Shown: piece after piece, positions 1 to 9,777 of the stretch | Layout: each line of letters opens with the position of its first letter | Position numbering within the stretch: the stretch's first letter is position 1 | Assembly: GCF_000787575.1 (NCBI RefSeq) | Contig: NW_012236522.1 | Span: forward strand, 975,332 to 1,039,331 | DNA length: 64,000 nt | DNA from: Acytostelium subglobosum LB1 | Lineage: Eukaryota; Evosea; Eumycetozoa; Acytosteliales; Acytosteliaceae | Direction of reading: 5' to 3' | Program-made: the position numbers and the translations under genes | Notes under the pieces: model-generated | Database searches by the model: none | What the model was told of the DNA's origin: nothing | Seen by the model: the letters and a program-made list of their open reading frames with translations, nothing else

Positions 1-371
1 CGGGCCGCTTCAACTCGCAGAGCGGCCAAAAGTCCCAGTCGGCGTGTCGGCCCTGTCCCAGCGGGAAGTACTGCCCGGACGAGGCTACACAGATCCCCGT
101 TGACTGCCCGTCCAACAACTACTGTCCGGCCGAGTCGGCCAATCCCACTGGCTGTCCATCGATGTTCCAGGCCGGGCCCAACTCATCGCGTTGCTCGCCC
201 AACTCCTACTTCTACATCATCATTGTCAGTGTGTCGCTGATCGTCCTCGTCGCATTTGGCATCGTGTGGAAATACAGACAGATCAAGAGCAATCAGCAGA
301 TCAAGATGACGAATGAAGTGACCATGTTGATACCCAGACCAATGGATGGTTTGGAGTATGGAGGCTTCTAA
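1..371 (+). CDS. C-terminal end of a Cys-rich (GCC2/GCC3-like) single-pass membrane protein (partial)
   Basis: The frame is open from base 3 to the TAA ending at 371, so the 5' part lies outside the window. The visible 122 residues start with repeated CPxGxYCP-type cysteine motifs (for example CPSGKYCP and NNYCPAES), the pattern of GCC2/GCC3 or ephrin-receptor-like ectodomain repeats. A hydrophobic segment (FYIIIVSVSLIVLVAFGIVW) follows at about residues 77-96, then a short basic cytoplasmic tail of about 25 residues. This predicts a type I surface or endomembrane protein with the Cys-rich part outside. Function is unknown because only the tail is present. Confidence 0.75.
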   Translation, partial: GRFNSQSGQKSQSACRPCPSGKYCPDEATQIPVDCPSNNYCPAESANPTGCPSMFQAGPNSSRCSPNSYFYIIIVSVSLIVLVAFGIVWKYRQIKSNQQIKMTNEVTMLIPRPMDGLEYGGF

Positions 372-783
372 ATAGGTTTGTTATGTTGCCGGCAGCAACA
401 TACTTACATCCCAACTCAACTCCAACAACAACAGCAACCACAACAATTACAATGTGTACATATAAACTTCGATCGACAAAACATTAAATGAGGTACTATC
501 GTCCTCTCCACTTAATGTTCCTTCCTCCCCATCCCTATGTCCTATCCAATGATCATTGTTTGAATGGGTTTATTCAATCGTTGGCTGGGCTTGTAGCCCG
601 ATCGCTCGCTATTACAGTGCATCGCGCGTCATATTATCGCATTCATTCATATATTATAACATTCGATTCTATTTATCTGTCTGTTGTCTGTTGTCTATAT
701 ATACACAAGCAGGCAAGCAAGTCTTTCATTCATTCTCTCTCTGTGTGTGCAACCTATCTCGGTCGCGTGTGATTGTGATTGGC
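372..783. other. Intergenic, convergent 3' ends
   Basis: About 410 bases between the end of the Cys-rich membrane protein gene (+) and the end of RPB4 (-). It is AT-rich with CAACAACA and TGTGTGT stretches. Open frames here have no recognisable composition or motif. I see no RNA gene. Confidence 0.5.
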
Positions 784-1406
784 TCAGTTGAACTTTCTCA
801 GATTGGATAGCTCATCGAGTATAGCTTGTAGAGAGTCATCGTCGAAACGCTTCAAACTGGTGATTAGACTCTTGGCCTCATCAGAGTGTTCTGGACAGAG
901 GTTGGCAAGACTTGCAATCTCAAACTCCTCCAATCCCTGCTTCGACAATGTTGATCTAACCTGTTTGATCGATGTCTTGTTCTTATATCTACTGAATCGC
1001 TCTGCATATGCCAGTGTCTTGTGGAATGATCTAATAATGTTTCATAGTGATTGATCGATTGATTGATTGATTGAGTGAGTGAGTTGAACATGTCGTCATC
1101 ATCAACATCATCAATGAATGTACCACTTACTGAGGGAACTCTGCGCCTCCTTCATTCTCAGCAGACTCCTTTCTGAACTCTAGTAGCATAGACACCTCTG
1201 AGTTCAACAAGAACTTTGCATTGGCCAAATCTGTTGTTGTCAAGTGACAAGTATGTTCAGTCAGTCATTCATTCATTACATCAGAGCTGCATTCATAGCA
1301 TCTTCGTGCTGTCCATCGTTGATGATGATATACCTTTTGGGAATCTCAACACTGATAGGTCTTCCTCTTCTTGAACAACACCTCTTCTTATTGAGTGATC
1401 AGCCAT
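784..1406 (-). CDS. rpb4: RNA polymerase II subunit RPB4 (three exons)
   Basis: Exons on the minus strand are 1406-1334, 1230-1131 and 1030-784; the joins are GT..AG and give 139 residues, the usual RPB4 length. The family signatures are clear: a helix like NSEVSMLLEFRK in exon 2, then FHKTLAYAERFSRYKNK and EEFEIASLANLCPE in exon 3, ending with the ILDELSNLRKF helix. RPB4 pairs with RPB7 to form the stalk of RNA polymerase II and acts in initiation, mRNA export and decay. The start is the ATG at 1404-1406, which opens exon 1. Introns contain TCATTCATTC and GATTGATTGATT repeats typical of this genome. No defects seen. Confidence 0.93.
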
Positions 1407-1743
1407 ATTATTATTAATATATATATATATAAATATAATTGATTGATTCGATGAAGGTCACGATGCGAATGAAGTTATTCATGTGTGTTTTAGTTACTTT
1501 TATCACTTTTCAACCAAAGTTCACGATTTTGTGATGTCAACTTCCCTCAGCTCTCCATTTTGCAAACTCATTTAATACTTTCAACTTGAAGGATGTTGTA
1601 CTACTTACATTCCTTACTTGATTAATTTCATTCAATCTTCTTTCACTCTTTATTTATTCAAACAAATAATATAAATATATAAGATAAATAATATTGATAA
1701 AATAGAAGAGATAAATAATACTAATAGTTATGATGAAGATGAT
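1407..1743. other. AT-rich intergenic region between divergent genes
   Basis: About 340 bases between the RPB4 start (-) and the interrupted J-like/carrier-like gene (+). It contains a TATATATATAT run near 1420-1435 and a very AT-rich stretch at 1640-1740. In the downstream gene's frame there is no stop from about 1690 to the ATG at 1744, so a further 5' exon is possible. No other gene is visible. Confidence 0.5.
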
Positions 1744-2455
1744 ATGTTAAATCGAGTACTTAGTAGAGCATTACAAGTTATAACATTAAGTGGAGAGAGA
1801 GTATTTATGTCTCTATATAACTATATAGTTTTACCAATAGAAGCATCTAAGGAGAAAATCCTATTGCGATACAAAGAATATTCTTCATATAATATGGACA
1901 AAGCTGGATTATTAATCAGAAATGATCAAATCTTCAACACTCTACTCAATCCAAGATTGAGATATATGTATGATAACAATTTGATGAGAAATGGAATCAT
2001 ACCATCCCCTTATTCATTGTTTACGAAGCTGATGGCCATTCCCCTCTTCTTGATCAACGACACTTTTGAGATGGCCGCCTTGAGACTACAAGTCCGTGAC
2101 TCTATCTTCTTGACCAAGGCACAAATTGTGTTCTGTGCTCAGGATTTGAGCATCAGCTGCTATATCAAGAACATTGGTGACACTGGAGTAATCTCTCTCA
2201 TCAGATCAATGATCGATGGGTACATCGAAGTACCTTTGTTTGACAATGTGTTCCAGAGCATCGTCAAGAAATGTGCTTTATCGACCTTGCTACTCACACC
2301 GTTCAAGATTGACTTGGTCGCAGACGTCACCAACTTTGGCAAATCAAATGGAGGAGCATTCGTCTTTGATCAAATCAGTGTACAAACTCTAATAATGAGC
2401 ATGGTTCCCGAGTTTGTTTACCAACTTAAGGTCACTTTCGTTAATCGATCCTTTG
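1744..2455 (+). pseudogene. 5' part of a host J-like/carrier-like membrane protein gene, interrupted by the viral element
   Basis: The frame starting at ATG 1744 gives about 237 host residues before it runs into the viral inverted repeat at 2456; the remaining codons to the stop at 2568 are viral DNA. Residues ~25-75 match the degenerate J domain of the neighbours at 22435 and 23732 (LYNYIVLPIEASKEKILLRY ... NPRLRYMYD). The last part (QTLIMSMVPEFVYQLK) aligns with KTLLTSLAAQFVFELV of the gene at 22435. The 3' part lies at 20491-20795. Deleting the element and one CCTTTG copy rejoins the two halves in frame. The gene is therefore a third member of a local family, disrupted by insertion; no HPD motif is present. 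Confidence 0.88.
2450..2455. repeat. Target-site duplication, left copy (CCTTTG)
   Basis: CCTTTG lies directly outside the left terminal base of the element and recurs directly outside the right end at 20485-20490. Six-base duplications are the rule for Polinton/Maverick integration by rve integrases. The host reading frame crosses it in phase. Confidence 0.93.
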
Positions 2456-2556
2456 GTGTGTGGATAACTCACCGCCGCTGGCTTCGCAACATTNCGGAGC
2501 TGGCGCTCCTTCATTTCAAACTTCCAATTTCTCCTCCTTATAGTTTTATATACTTC

Positions 2557-2790
2557 AAAAGAGGATGAATAGAATAATAGAATAGAATTACTAAAATTAA
2601 TTTTTTATAACAATAATTAATAATACTAAAAAATTGAATAGTTTTAAAATATCTCTCTATTATTCTACTGGTTAAAAGAGGATGAATAGAATAATAGAAT
2701 AGAATGACTAAAATTATTATTTTTTTAACAATAAATAATAATTCAAATATTTTAGAATAGTTTTAAAAAACCTCTCTATTATTCTATTCG
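2557..2790 (+). repeat. Tandem duplication of a 117-bp AT-rich unit inside the left inverted repeat
   Basis: Both copies begin AAAAGAGGATGAATAGAATA and end CTCTCTATTATTCTA. They differ by point changes and small indels in the AT-rich centre. The same doublet is present inverted in the right repeat at roughly 20153-20388, so the duplication predates this insertion. Confidence 0.8.
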
Positions 2791-2894
2791 AGATTCCAGG
2801 AGAGAATCGTTTGAGTTTGTCCTTCGCACGCCCAAGAATAGATCAGAACGCACACTCATCATGCAGGTCAGCACGTACTTCGGAAATTTCACAC

Positions 2895-2938
2895 TGTTCA
2901 CTGATTGTTCACCACCTGTTCACCAAGAGTTCACCGAG
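2895..2938 (+). repeat. Four 11-bp iterons at the inner edge of the left inverted repeat
   Basis: Units are TGTTCACTGAT, TGTTCACCACC, TGTTCACCAAG and AGTTCACCGAG with exact 11-bp spacing. The right repeat has five such units and an internal array has nearly five more. Direct repeats at one helical turn suggest sites for a replication or end-binding protein. Confidence 0.8.
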
Positions 2939-3036
2939 TGTGTGTTGGTAGGTGGGGTGAGAGTGTGAGTGGGTTTCCAGGTTGATTGGAAATAATGAAA
3001 AAGATATAAATAATTTTATCTTTGGATAGTTATAGA

Positions 3037-4901
3037 ATGACGAACCAGAACGTGTCCAACGTGATCAAAGCAATGCAAAAGCAACTAGCCAAACTAGTGG
3101 AGCAACAGAATATTAATGAATTTTCAGATCTTGAAGCACTCACTCAGAAATACAAGAAGGATGCTCCACATCTATTTGGAAGCTCAAGTGAACCTTTTGA
3201 TAAACAAGTACTAATTGATTGTATCAAGAACAATAATATTAATTTGATAATCAAATATACATATACCTATTTTGCCAAAGTTTCAGGTGAGACAATTGTT
3301 ATTATGTGGCGCCCCACTCCCCAAGAGCAATGTAAAGTGATCAAGTATGTTGACATCATGAAGAAATACTTTACAAAGAATCTATCAACAAAGATAGGCA
3401 AGGTTAAATTCAATCTTAAAGATTGGTTCTTTGATGAGGACTCAGTAGAGTTCCACACAACCAATGATATTAATAAGCAATGGTTTATTCTAAACGTAAG
3501 TTGAATTACATAAACTTGGCCAGTAGACCAAAATATGAAGATAGAGAATCATTTGATAAAAAGATGGAAAACTCAGAATATCGCCAAAAAATGAATGATT
3601 CCATTGACATGTTTTGGGATCATGTGTTTATTGTCCTCTGTTGTCGAAATAAGGAACAATATGTATATGTTCGTAACAGGATCATCAATGCAGTCAAAGG
3701 AAATAAAAATACGGCTGCTCTTTACCTAAAGTCTATTTTGGAAGGTGTAGGTAAAGGACAAGTCGCCAATTTTCTTCTTGAGAATGTATTTGGTCGAAGA
3801 TCAATTCGGTACACAGACACTTCCATTCTAAAGACTGGAGGATTTAATGATCAATTAGGAGGAAAATCATTAATAGTATTCGATGAGTTGCCAGTTACAG
3901 GAAATGCTCAATGGAATGACATATCTGATTCTATGAAAGGGTATGTCACTGAACCAACGATGATTATAAGACAAAAACATAGAGATGATATTCAGGTGAA
4001 GAATTATCTAAATATTATTATCACAACCAATAACAATGCAATAAAAATCAATCCTGGAAAACAAAGGAGATATGCGATTCTTGATGTATCCAAGGAGTTG
4101 CTTGGTAACACAGCTTACCACAAAAAATATGCAGCAATGGTTAGGAACAATGCCGTTCGTGAAGCATTTTATTGGTGGTGCCAAGACTACAAGAAGGATA
4201 CTTTTGAGTTTGATTGTACAAAATTACCTCAATCAGCACTGGAGGAGGGTATGACAATTGATCATATGCCAATGATCATCAAGTTCATTAAAGATAAATA
4301 TGTATTAACAAATGCCAAGTTTGATAGGATCAAGGTTGTTAACCTTCTATCTGAGTTCAAGGAACATCATCGTTATGACAGATCACTTCCTAAAGATGAA
4401 GACACTAGAAGTTTATTGGCAAATTATGATTTTAAAATAGGAACCTATGGCAATGGAGGTTGCTTACATTTAATGATGAACTATGAGGAGCTACTTGAAC
4501 TTTATAAATCAAAGAAGCTTATTAGTGATTTGGATGAATTTCAAAATGATATTGATGAGTCTCTATTGGACTTCAGTACTGATAATCAGCTGGAGCAGAA
4601 ATTAATAGAACAAAATAAACGTTTAATTGAAAGGAACAAGATGTTGTCTGAGAAGTTAGCAATTAAGGAGATGATCTTCAAGGGGATCAACCAAATTAGA
4701 ATATGGAATGAATTAGAAAGTGAATCTGAAGACGAACCTTGCAGGTCAGATACAAAATTATCACGACCAATACCAATGTTTGGCGATTCAGACGACGAGG
4801 GCGAATATCTTCCACAATGTCCCGATAACGGACCAAAGACCAAGGTGTCAGATGATGATTATCAATCACATATGAAGGACATTGCCTCCAAATACAAGTA
4901 A
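3037..4901 (+). CDS. SF3 (D5-like) helicase, reading frame interrupted
   Basis: The first part runs from ATG 3037 (preceded by TATAGA) to a TGA at 3504; the second is open from about 3480 to 4901 in the -1 frame. The second part holds the helicase core: Walker A-like EGVGKGQ, Walker B SLIVFDELP and a motif C-like strand NYLNIIITTNNN, then a long charged, partly coiled-coil tail. SF3 helicases unwind DNA at viral replication forks. The shift near 3480-3500 could be a true frameshift, a base error, or a short intron: GTAAGT at 3496 is a good donor, and an AAG acceptor at 3563 would give 68 nt and restore the frame. Residues before Walker A (NYINLASRP) look coding, which argues against the intron. 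A primase domain is not obvious in the N-terminal part. Confidence 0.82.
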
Positions 4902-4930
4902 TTAATGTTGACTCTATCAACAATAATTGC

Positions 4931-5980
4931 TCAAATATCATGTCTCATCTTAGGAGCTGGTTTCCGCTTCTCACTAGCCAACCCATTCCATCTCTTGGCC
5001 TTTGGAGGTTCATTATCACTATCAATTTCAATCACCTCTTTGGGCTCATCCACATCAACGATATCCTTGCCTCTCACAACACTCAATGGTGGCTTAACCT
5101 CTTCCTTGTGCACAACTTGCAACAGGTTCTTGGTATAATATATTTTGCTGCCTTCCACCTTGTACAAAGGTGGATATCCTGGAATCAATAACAACCTCTC
5201 AATGGTCTTGATCTCTGGATTCCACTTGATGTCTCCAGAACGGAATGTACCAAACACCTTCTTCCTTGTAGCATAATCAATTGGCTCTTCCAATTTGACC
5301 CTAACCTTGGTTCCCTCGTCCAGTACATCACAAGAGTCTCCAGTACAGACTACTCAGTTCGACTCTGGCTTCTTTTTCTTCGGGTCCACCTTGAACCTCT
5401 CATTCATAGCCTTTATAACCTTTGGCAAGTCCTCAACCCAGTGCTTACTCGTCTCACCAGTCAACATCTCCTGAGCAGTCATCCTCTTCATCAAAACTGT
5501 TCCCAATGTTTTGTTCCTCGCCTCAACCATTGCTTGCATCCTGTGTCTCCCTGGAACTCCATACCTTAGAAACACTCCCTTGTCTTTGAAATATTTCTTG
5601 GTCTCTCCCTCAAACTCACCACCTGGGTCCGTCTGTATCTGTTTGGGCATCACCAATATTCCTCTCTTGTAAATTGTCTCGAATGCCTGCTTGACAGCTG
5701 CACTTGATATATTCTTCAATGGTTCGGCATCAGTTAATCGATTACCCAAATCAACAACAACCAACGCATACTTGAATCCATCATCATCAGGTAAGAACAA
5801 TAAATCAGCTTGTTGTTTCAGTCCAGTTTCAAATACTTGATAGTGAGGCATATTCAATCCCTTGTCCTTCTTTGGTTGCAAGTACAACTTGTACAACTCT
5901 TGCTTGTCTAAGTAATCCTTGTTAACAGGCTTTAATCCAAATGTTTTATAATACTCGTCACTCATATATATGTCATACAT
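4931..5980 (-). pseudogene. rve-family (retroviral-type) integrase with an in-frame TGA
   Basis: The N-terminal 208 codons hold the DDE core: first Asp in QADLLFLP, second in QTDPGGEFEG, and the Glu in MVEARNKTLG. A TGA at 5354-5356 stops translation, but the same frame stays open for another ~120 codons to 4931 and encodes a basic SH3/chromo-like C-terminal region (GTKVRVKLEEPID, KVFGTFRSGDIKW) followed by an acidic tail. Such a C-terminal domain is normal in Polinton integrases, so the stop truncates the protein. Translation may start at ATG 5965 (MSDEYYKTF), which sits behind the element's TATA-type motif, rather than at 5980. The start overlaps the divergent fibre-like gene. The enzyme would make the 6-bp staggered cut seen at the ends. 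Confidence 0.88.
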
Positions 5981-6605
5981 CGATTTGTTTAATGATTATG
6001 AGTCACCAGATATTACAACCCTCGATAATCTAATCATAACAGATCAACTCAACATTGAGTCCAATACCAATCAAATAACTTTTGGTGTTGAGGATCAAAT
6101 CGCTCTTAATGTCCAGACAGATAATCAATCAGTAATCAATCTTCCAACTCATGCTCCAAGTGCCAATATTATCATATCAGAGACTGATCAAATAATTAAT
6201 GGAGTCAAGACTTTTACAGAAGGTGTTGTCCTCGGAAATGGTTATTTTCCTTTAAAGAATTATGAGTTGCATAGATCAAATTTCAATTGGGGATATGGAA
6301 ATGTTGTTGCTAGCGGTAGTGCCATCATGCAAAGGATTGGTAATCTTATTTCAATTACATACACTGGTATTACATTTCCAACAACAACTGCCAATGATTT
6401 TATTAGGTCAGAACCATTCATACCATTTGAACTATGGGGAAAGACAACTATCCCTGGATTTTATCAAATTGATGTTCCTATCCCATCAAGGATGCTATGT
6501 CAGAATGGACAAATAATTATCACTGCCCAGAATGGATCATCAATCCAAACAAATGATGATGTTCTTGTTGTATATCCGACCACTGTTTCTTATGTTTTGG
6601 ATTAA
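5970..6605 (+). CDS. Putative virion surface (fibre-like) protein
   Basis: This intact 211-residue frame lies divergent from the integrase, with both starts inside one ATATATAT stretch. The first ~80 residues show short strand-turn repeats such as NQITFGVEDQIALNVQTDNQ and ISETDQIINGVKTFTEGV, a style typical of phage and virus fibre shafts. The C-terminal ~110 residues are beta-rich (IGNLISITYTGITFP, VLVVYPTTVSYVLD) and could be a knob. There is no signal peptide. Position among the structural genes supports a virion role, but the assignment rests on composition only. Confidence 0.5.
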   Translation: MSYIDLFNDYESPDITTLDNLIITDQLNIESNTNQITFGVEDQIALNVQTDNQSVINLPTHAPSANIIISETDQIINGVKTFTEGVVLGNGYFPLKNYELHRSNFNWGYGNVVASGSAIMQRIGNLISITYTGITFPTTTANDFIRSEPFIPFELWGKTTIPGFYQIDVPIPSRMLCQNGQIIITAQNGSSIQTNDDVLVVYPTTVSYVLD

Positions 6606-6686
6606 TGAAAGTATGATGCATTTTTCGATGAAGAACACAAAAAAANGCCNCAGCCATAAATTAATGAGCCCAATGGACCTAATAAT

Positions 6687-7085
6687 TTATTTCTTTCTCT
6701 TTCCACCTGTCTTGGCCTTTCGTTTACGTCCACCATCGATGCCATAACTCGTACCTCCTGACTGTCGTCTTCTTCGTGGTTTGCCATACCCCATTGCCTC
6801 TGCTGCATTGCCGATGGCTCCGCTGAATGGAACACCTGCAACATCCAATGCCTTGGCTGCTCGACTAATAAATTTATGCTCTTTAATTGCATTTTGAGCC
6901 TTCTTAATCCAATCAAAGAATCCATCACCATGCATTCCAGGATGGTATCCAAAAGGCAATGGTTGTCCTCCAAGGCTAGTGTGTCTAGGGTGATGAAAAT
7001 CATTAATCATTCCTCCATGCAGATGCCCACTTCCATAGGCATCAATCAGAGCTGCTCTTCGATGAGCTACTGGTACTGCGTACAT
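6687..7085 (-). CDS. Small basic virion protein resembling adenovirus pVI/core precursors
   Basis: The 132-residue protein has a Gly/His-rich N-terminus, an amphipathic helix region (FFDWIKKAQNAIKEHKFISRAAKAL), a small hydrophobic segment (VAGVPFSGAIGNAAEAMGYG) and a very basic C-terminus (PRRRRQ, GGRKRKAKTGGKRKK). Two sites fit the adenain consensus: LHGG/M (residues ~23-26) and MHGD/G (~51-54), just before the helix. This layout recalls adenovirus pVI, whose N-terminal propeptide is removed by the viral protease to free a membrane-active helix. The gene is immediately upstream of nothing else on this strand and follows the ATPase by 8 bp. Function is inferred from layout, not from similarity. 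Two Ns lie just downstream at ~6646-6650. Confidence 0.6.
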   Translation of the reverse strand: MYAVPVAHRRAALIDAYGSGHLHGGMINDFHHPRHTSLGGQPLPFGYHPGMHGDGFFDWIKKAQNAIKEHKFISRAAKALDVAGVPFSGAIGNAAEAMGYGKPRRRRQSGGTSYGIDGGRKRKAKTGGKRKK

Positions 7086-7093
7086 TCTATATA

Positions 7094-7927
7094 TTATTTG
7101 GTAACATAACGTTTATTAAAGTCCATCCTATAATCCTGTCCACCTCGAGAGATGTAAAAGAAATGATACGTTTCATCAGTAGCAATTTGATACATCATTA
7201 TGAAATCCCTCTGTGGAACGGTAATTGATAATTCTTCATAAATTGTATCGAGCGTACTCTCATTGATGTTCTTGAACAACAAAACATAATCTAGGTTTCC
7301 ACAACGAATGGATTTTGAAGTGTCCTTCCAAGATTGTGTACTGATGATGATCTTGGAACTGAAATGCCTTTGAATCTTCAACAATTTTGGTATTGAAGGA
7401 TCTTTCAATTCGCTTGACAAGTCATCAAAGATAATTATGTACTCTGGAGCTACAAACTTTGGTTTCAGTGGTTCTGTTGAAGGGGGCAATTGGTACGGCC
7501 CTATCAAAGGAGCAGTTTTAATCATGGGAATTTTCGGGTCTCTCAATGGCATTAATCCAGGCTCTCTCTTAACCTCTACTGGTTTCTGAAGAGATGCAAT
7601 AAATTGTTCCAAAACATTAACCTTACCATCTTTGATACTTACAAAAGTCTCGTACTGAATGCCTCTCTTGGTCATGTCATTCTGTATTTCAATCCAAGCA
7701 GCATCATTATTTACAGTTGCACAAAAGATTACAACCTTGGTATTCTCCCCAGAGCACTCATCAATAATCTTCTTGATTGTGACTGTCTTGCCACTATTCT
7801 TTGCGGCGCAGATCAATATGTTGGCATTGACCTGATTGAACAACTTGGAACCCTTAATGTTCTTTGGTTGCTTCGGTAGTTTGATTGGTTCCACCTCAAC
7901 ATTATTTATGGTTTCTAGCTTGATCAT
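7094..7927 (-). CDS. FtsK/HerA-type genome packaging ATPase (A32-like)
   Basis: The intact 277-residue protein has Walker A AAKNSGKT (residues ~41-48), Walker B YIIIFDDLS (~166-174) and a sensor-like strand KIIISTQSW. Size and layout match the A32-like packaging ATPases of Polintons, virophages and large DNA viruses, which drive DNA into capsids. It is in one block with the pVI-like, 135-residue, major capsid and penton genes, all on the minus strand. The start ATG is preceded by GTATAG. It ends 8 bases before the next gene, so transcription signals must be very compact. Confidence 0.9.
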   Translation of the reverse strand: MIKLETINNVEVEPIKLPKQPKNIKGSKLFNQVNANILICAAKNSGKTVTIKKIIDECSGENTKVVIFCATVNNDAAWIEIQNDMTKRGIQYETFVSIKDGKVNVLEQFIASLQKPVEVKREPGLMPLRDPKIPMIKTAPLIGPYQLPPSTEPLKPKFVAPEYIIIFDDLSSELKDPSIPKLLKIQRHFSSKIIISTQSWKDTSKSIRCGNLDYVLLFKNINESTLDTIYEELSITVPQRDFIMMYQIATDETYHFFYISRGGQDYRMDFNKRYVTK

Positions 7928-8335
7928 CTATACTACTAGTCCATACTTGACAAACTCTATTGCAAAGGTTGCTGTTACATCTGCTCTCATCCTCACTCCA
8001 TTCTGATTGACGCATTCAAATAAATAATTGCCCTGGATCCTCTTCTCACTCTTGTTGAGATACAAATAGTTGGGGCTCTGGAAACATACTTGCTCGGTTG
8101 AACAGAATAAAATATTGTCGGGGATCAAATCTGTCCTAATAACTGCTATGTTTCCATTCCCCTCAGCATTGTAGGTAACTGAAAAGGACTTGAGTATGAT
8201 GGCATCTGGAACGAAATCAATGATGATTGGTACGTACACCTTGTTCCCATTGGGTGGAGGGTCCTCACCGCCATTGCCTTGGAACACTGCATTGACAAAT
8301 ATTGTCTTTACTATCTTTGATTTGGAGTAGCCCAT
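7928..8335 (-). CDS. Unidentified beta-rich 135-residue viral protein
   Basis: The stop is directly adjacent to the ATPase start (one base between coding regions). It is beta-strand-like throughout with no Cys motif or membrane segment: VYVPIIIDFVPDAIILKSFSV, NYLYLNKSE and DVTATFAIEFVKYGLVV. An intact frame between the ATPase and capsid genes suggests a minor virion protein. I do not recognise the family. The ATG is preceded by AATATAT as in its neighbours. Confidence 0.55.
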   Translation of the reverse strand: MGYSKSKIVKTIFVNAVFQGNGGEDPPPNGNKVYVPIIIDFVPDAIILKSFSVTYNAEGNGNIAVIRTDLIPDNILFCSTEQVCFQSPNYLYLNKSEKRIQGNYLFECVNQNGVRMRADVTATFAIEFVKYGLVV

Positions 8336-8367
8336 ATATATTAGTTAATGGATATTAAATAATATAT

Positions 8368-9754
8368 TTACACAAGTGCCAGTCCATTTGGGGTGATGAC
8401 CAACTTACGCTTGCAAACTATTGTAGTATTGTGGGTCAAGTTTGTGGCCTCGCTGAGGAATGCATTAAAGTCCCACTTCTGTTCACCAAGGTTCAAGTCG
8501 ATGCCAGTGATCATGTTGTCTTTGTTAAAGTTCGAAGTTCCATCACCAAACTCCTCAATCCAACACCAGTTCCTACGACTGACTCTTGGATTAAGAATGC
8601 TCGAGTCTTTGAGTATCCATCTTAGAGCAAGATAATCATCATATTGACCTGGATAATAATCATACTGCATCAACCTATTATTATTGAGATTTGTGTAGAA
8701 ATGATCAAGATGAGTACGAGCAATACCATTGCTGTAAATTGCAGTATTGATAGTGGCAGCAGTTACAAATAGACTGTGATAAATTCTCTCCAATGTCATA
8801 CCATTTTGTCTATTAATACGAAGTATTACCTATAAGAGAAGTAATATTGTTGTAACAATATGGAATCATCAACGAGAAACCATCTGGACTAACAATCCTT
8901 GATTGTAGTTCATTGACAATTGCCAAGTTCTTCTCGACAGCGAGATATATTGCCATGTCTGTAATATTGAATGTGCCATTCGCAGGTGCTGGAATGGCTG
9001 CTGCACCTTGAGTTGGGTCAGGTGATGATATCATCAATGTTGATGGCGAATTTGCCGGCTTAGCAGGAGGAGGATTAGCAGAGAAAGCAATGTTTGACAA
9101 TTCAGACCAAACGAATCTAATAAGTAATGTCTCGTTCAACATAATGTCCTTGTCAACGCAAAGGATCCACTCGTACATTTCACTGAATGGGATGGTAACA
9201 TTGAGGAGCAATTGAGCATTGGCGGCATCACCAGCAGCAAAGTATTTGGTCTCGACATAAGGCACAATAGCCTCCTCACCACTGTTGGGGTTGAATACAA
9301 ATCCAGGATCATATGACCTTGGTAACTTGGAACTCAGACATGGGATCATCGATTGCTCCTCACCTTGAACAAATGTATTGAATGTATTCTCTGTCTCGAC
9401 CAATGGTTTGTTTCTCGCTGTCACCATCTTGGAGTGCAAATGGAAGTTGGTGTGGTCCATCAAATACAAACCACCTCTTGTGTACACTTGCACCTGTCTG
9501 AAGAATGGACAAAAGTCGGCAAATACCATCTGAGACTTGTCGGCAATACCTGGGATCGTAAAGTTGAACCTAAAGTGTGATCTGGACAAGTTGAATGCTT
9601 TGGACGGTGGAATCTCAAAGACTGTATCATTGCCACCAGAGTAAACTGTTGTTGATGTTGTACCCGATTGAGGGTATAACCTTGTGTACTCATACTCTGG
9701 CTCTGCAACGAGCAAAGGTGTGTAATCGAGTTCTTTGGAAACTTTGTGCTCCAT
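8368..9754 (-). CDS. Major capsid protein (double jelly-roll type), frame shifted once
   Basis: Codons 1-313 (9754-8813) and the following 143 codons (to 8368) are in different frames, related by one base at 8800-8815, where TAT TAA becomes open if one T is skipped. Together they give ~460 residues, a normal length for Polinton/virophage capsid proteins. The N-terminal part has the typical layout: a conserved FEIPPSKAFNLSRSHFRF strand, a DFCPFFRQVQVYTRGG region and long beta-rich stretches. The second part begins ERIYHSLFVTAATINTA. The break may be a mutation, a base-call error or a +1 frameshift. Its place next to penton and ATPase genes supports the call. Confidence 0.8.
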
Positions 9755-9777
9755 CTATATTATATTGTAACGATCGA

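Larger units (their letters stand above)
2456..2942 (+). repeat. Left terminal inverted repeat
   Basis: It matches the reverse complement of 19986-20484 with scattered substitutions and one 11-bp unit fewer. Order from the tip: GTGTGTGGATAACTCA, about 85 bp of unique sequence, two imperfect tandem copies of a 117-bp AT-rich unit (2557-2673 and 2674-2790, each starting AAAAGAGGATGAATAGAATA), a G+C-richer spacer, then 11-bp iterons at 2895-2938. Sequence identity ends at CCGAGTGTG (2934-2942). Confidence 0.93.

Noticed and set aside
2456-2475. TTATCCACA at the element tips looks like a bacterial DnaA box
   Set aside because: It occurs once per end, in a eukaryotic nuclear element that encodes its own polymerase and helicase; coincidence is the simplest view.
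1744-2568. A 274-residue protein running into the viral repeat
   Set aside because: The last ~37 codons are viral inverted-repeat sequence; the host gene continues at 20491.
8368-8830. A 20-nt GT..AG segment as a mini-intron in the capsid gene
   Set aside because: Removing it gives the wrong phase and 20 nt is too short for splicing.
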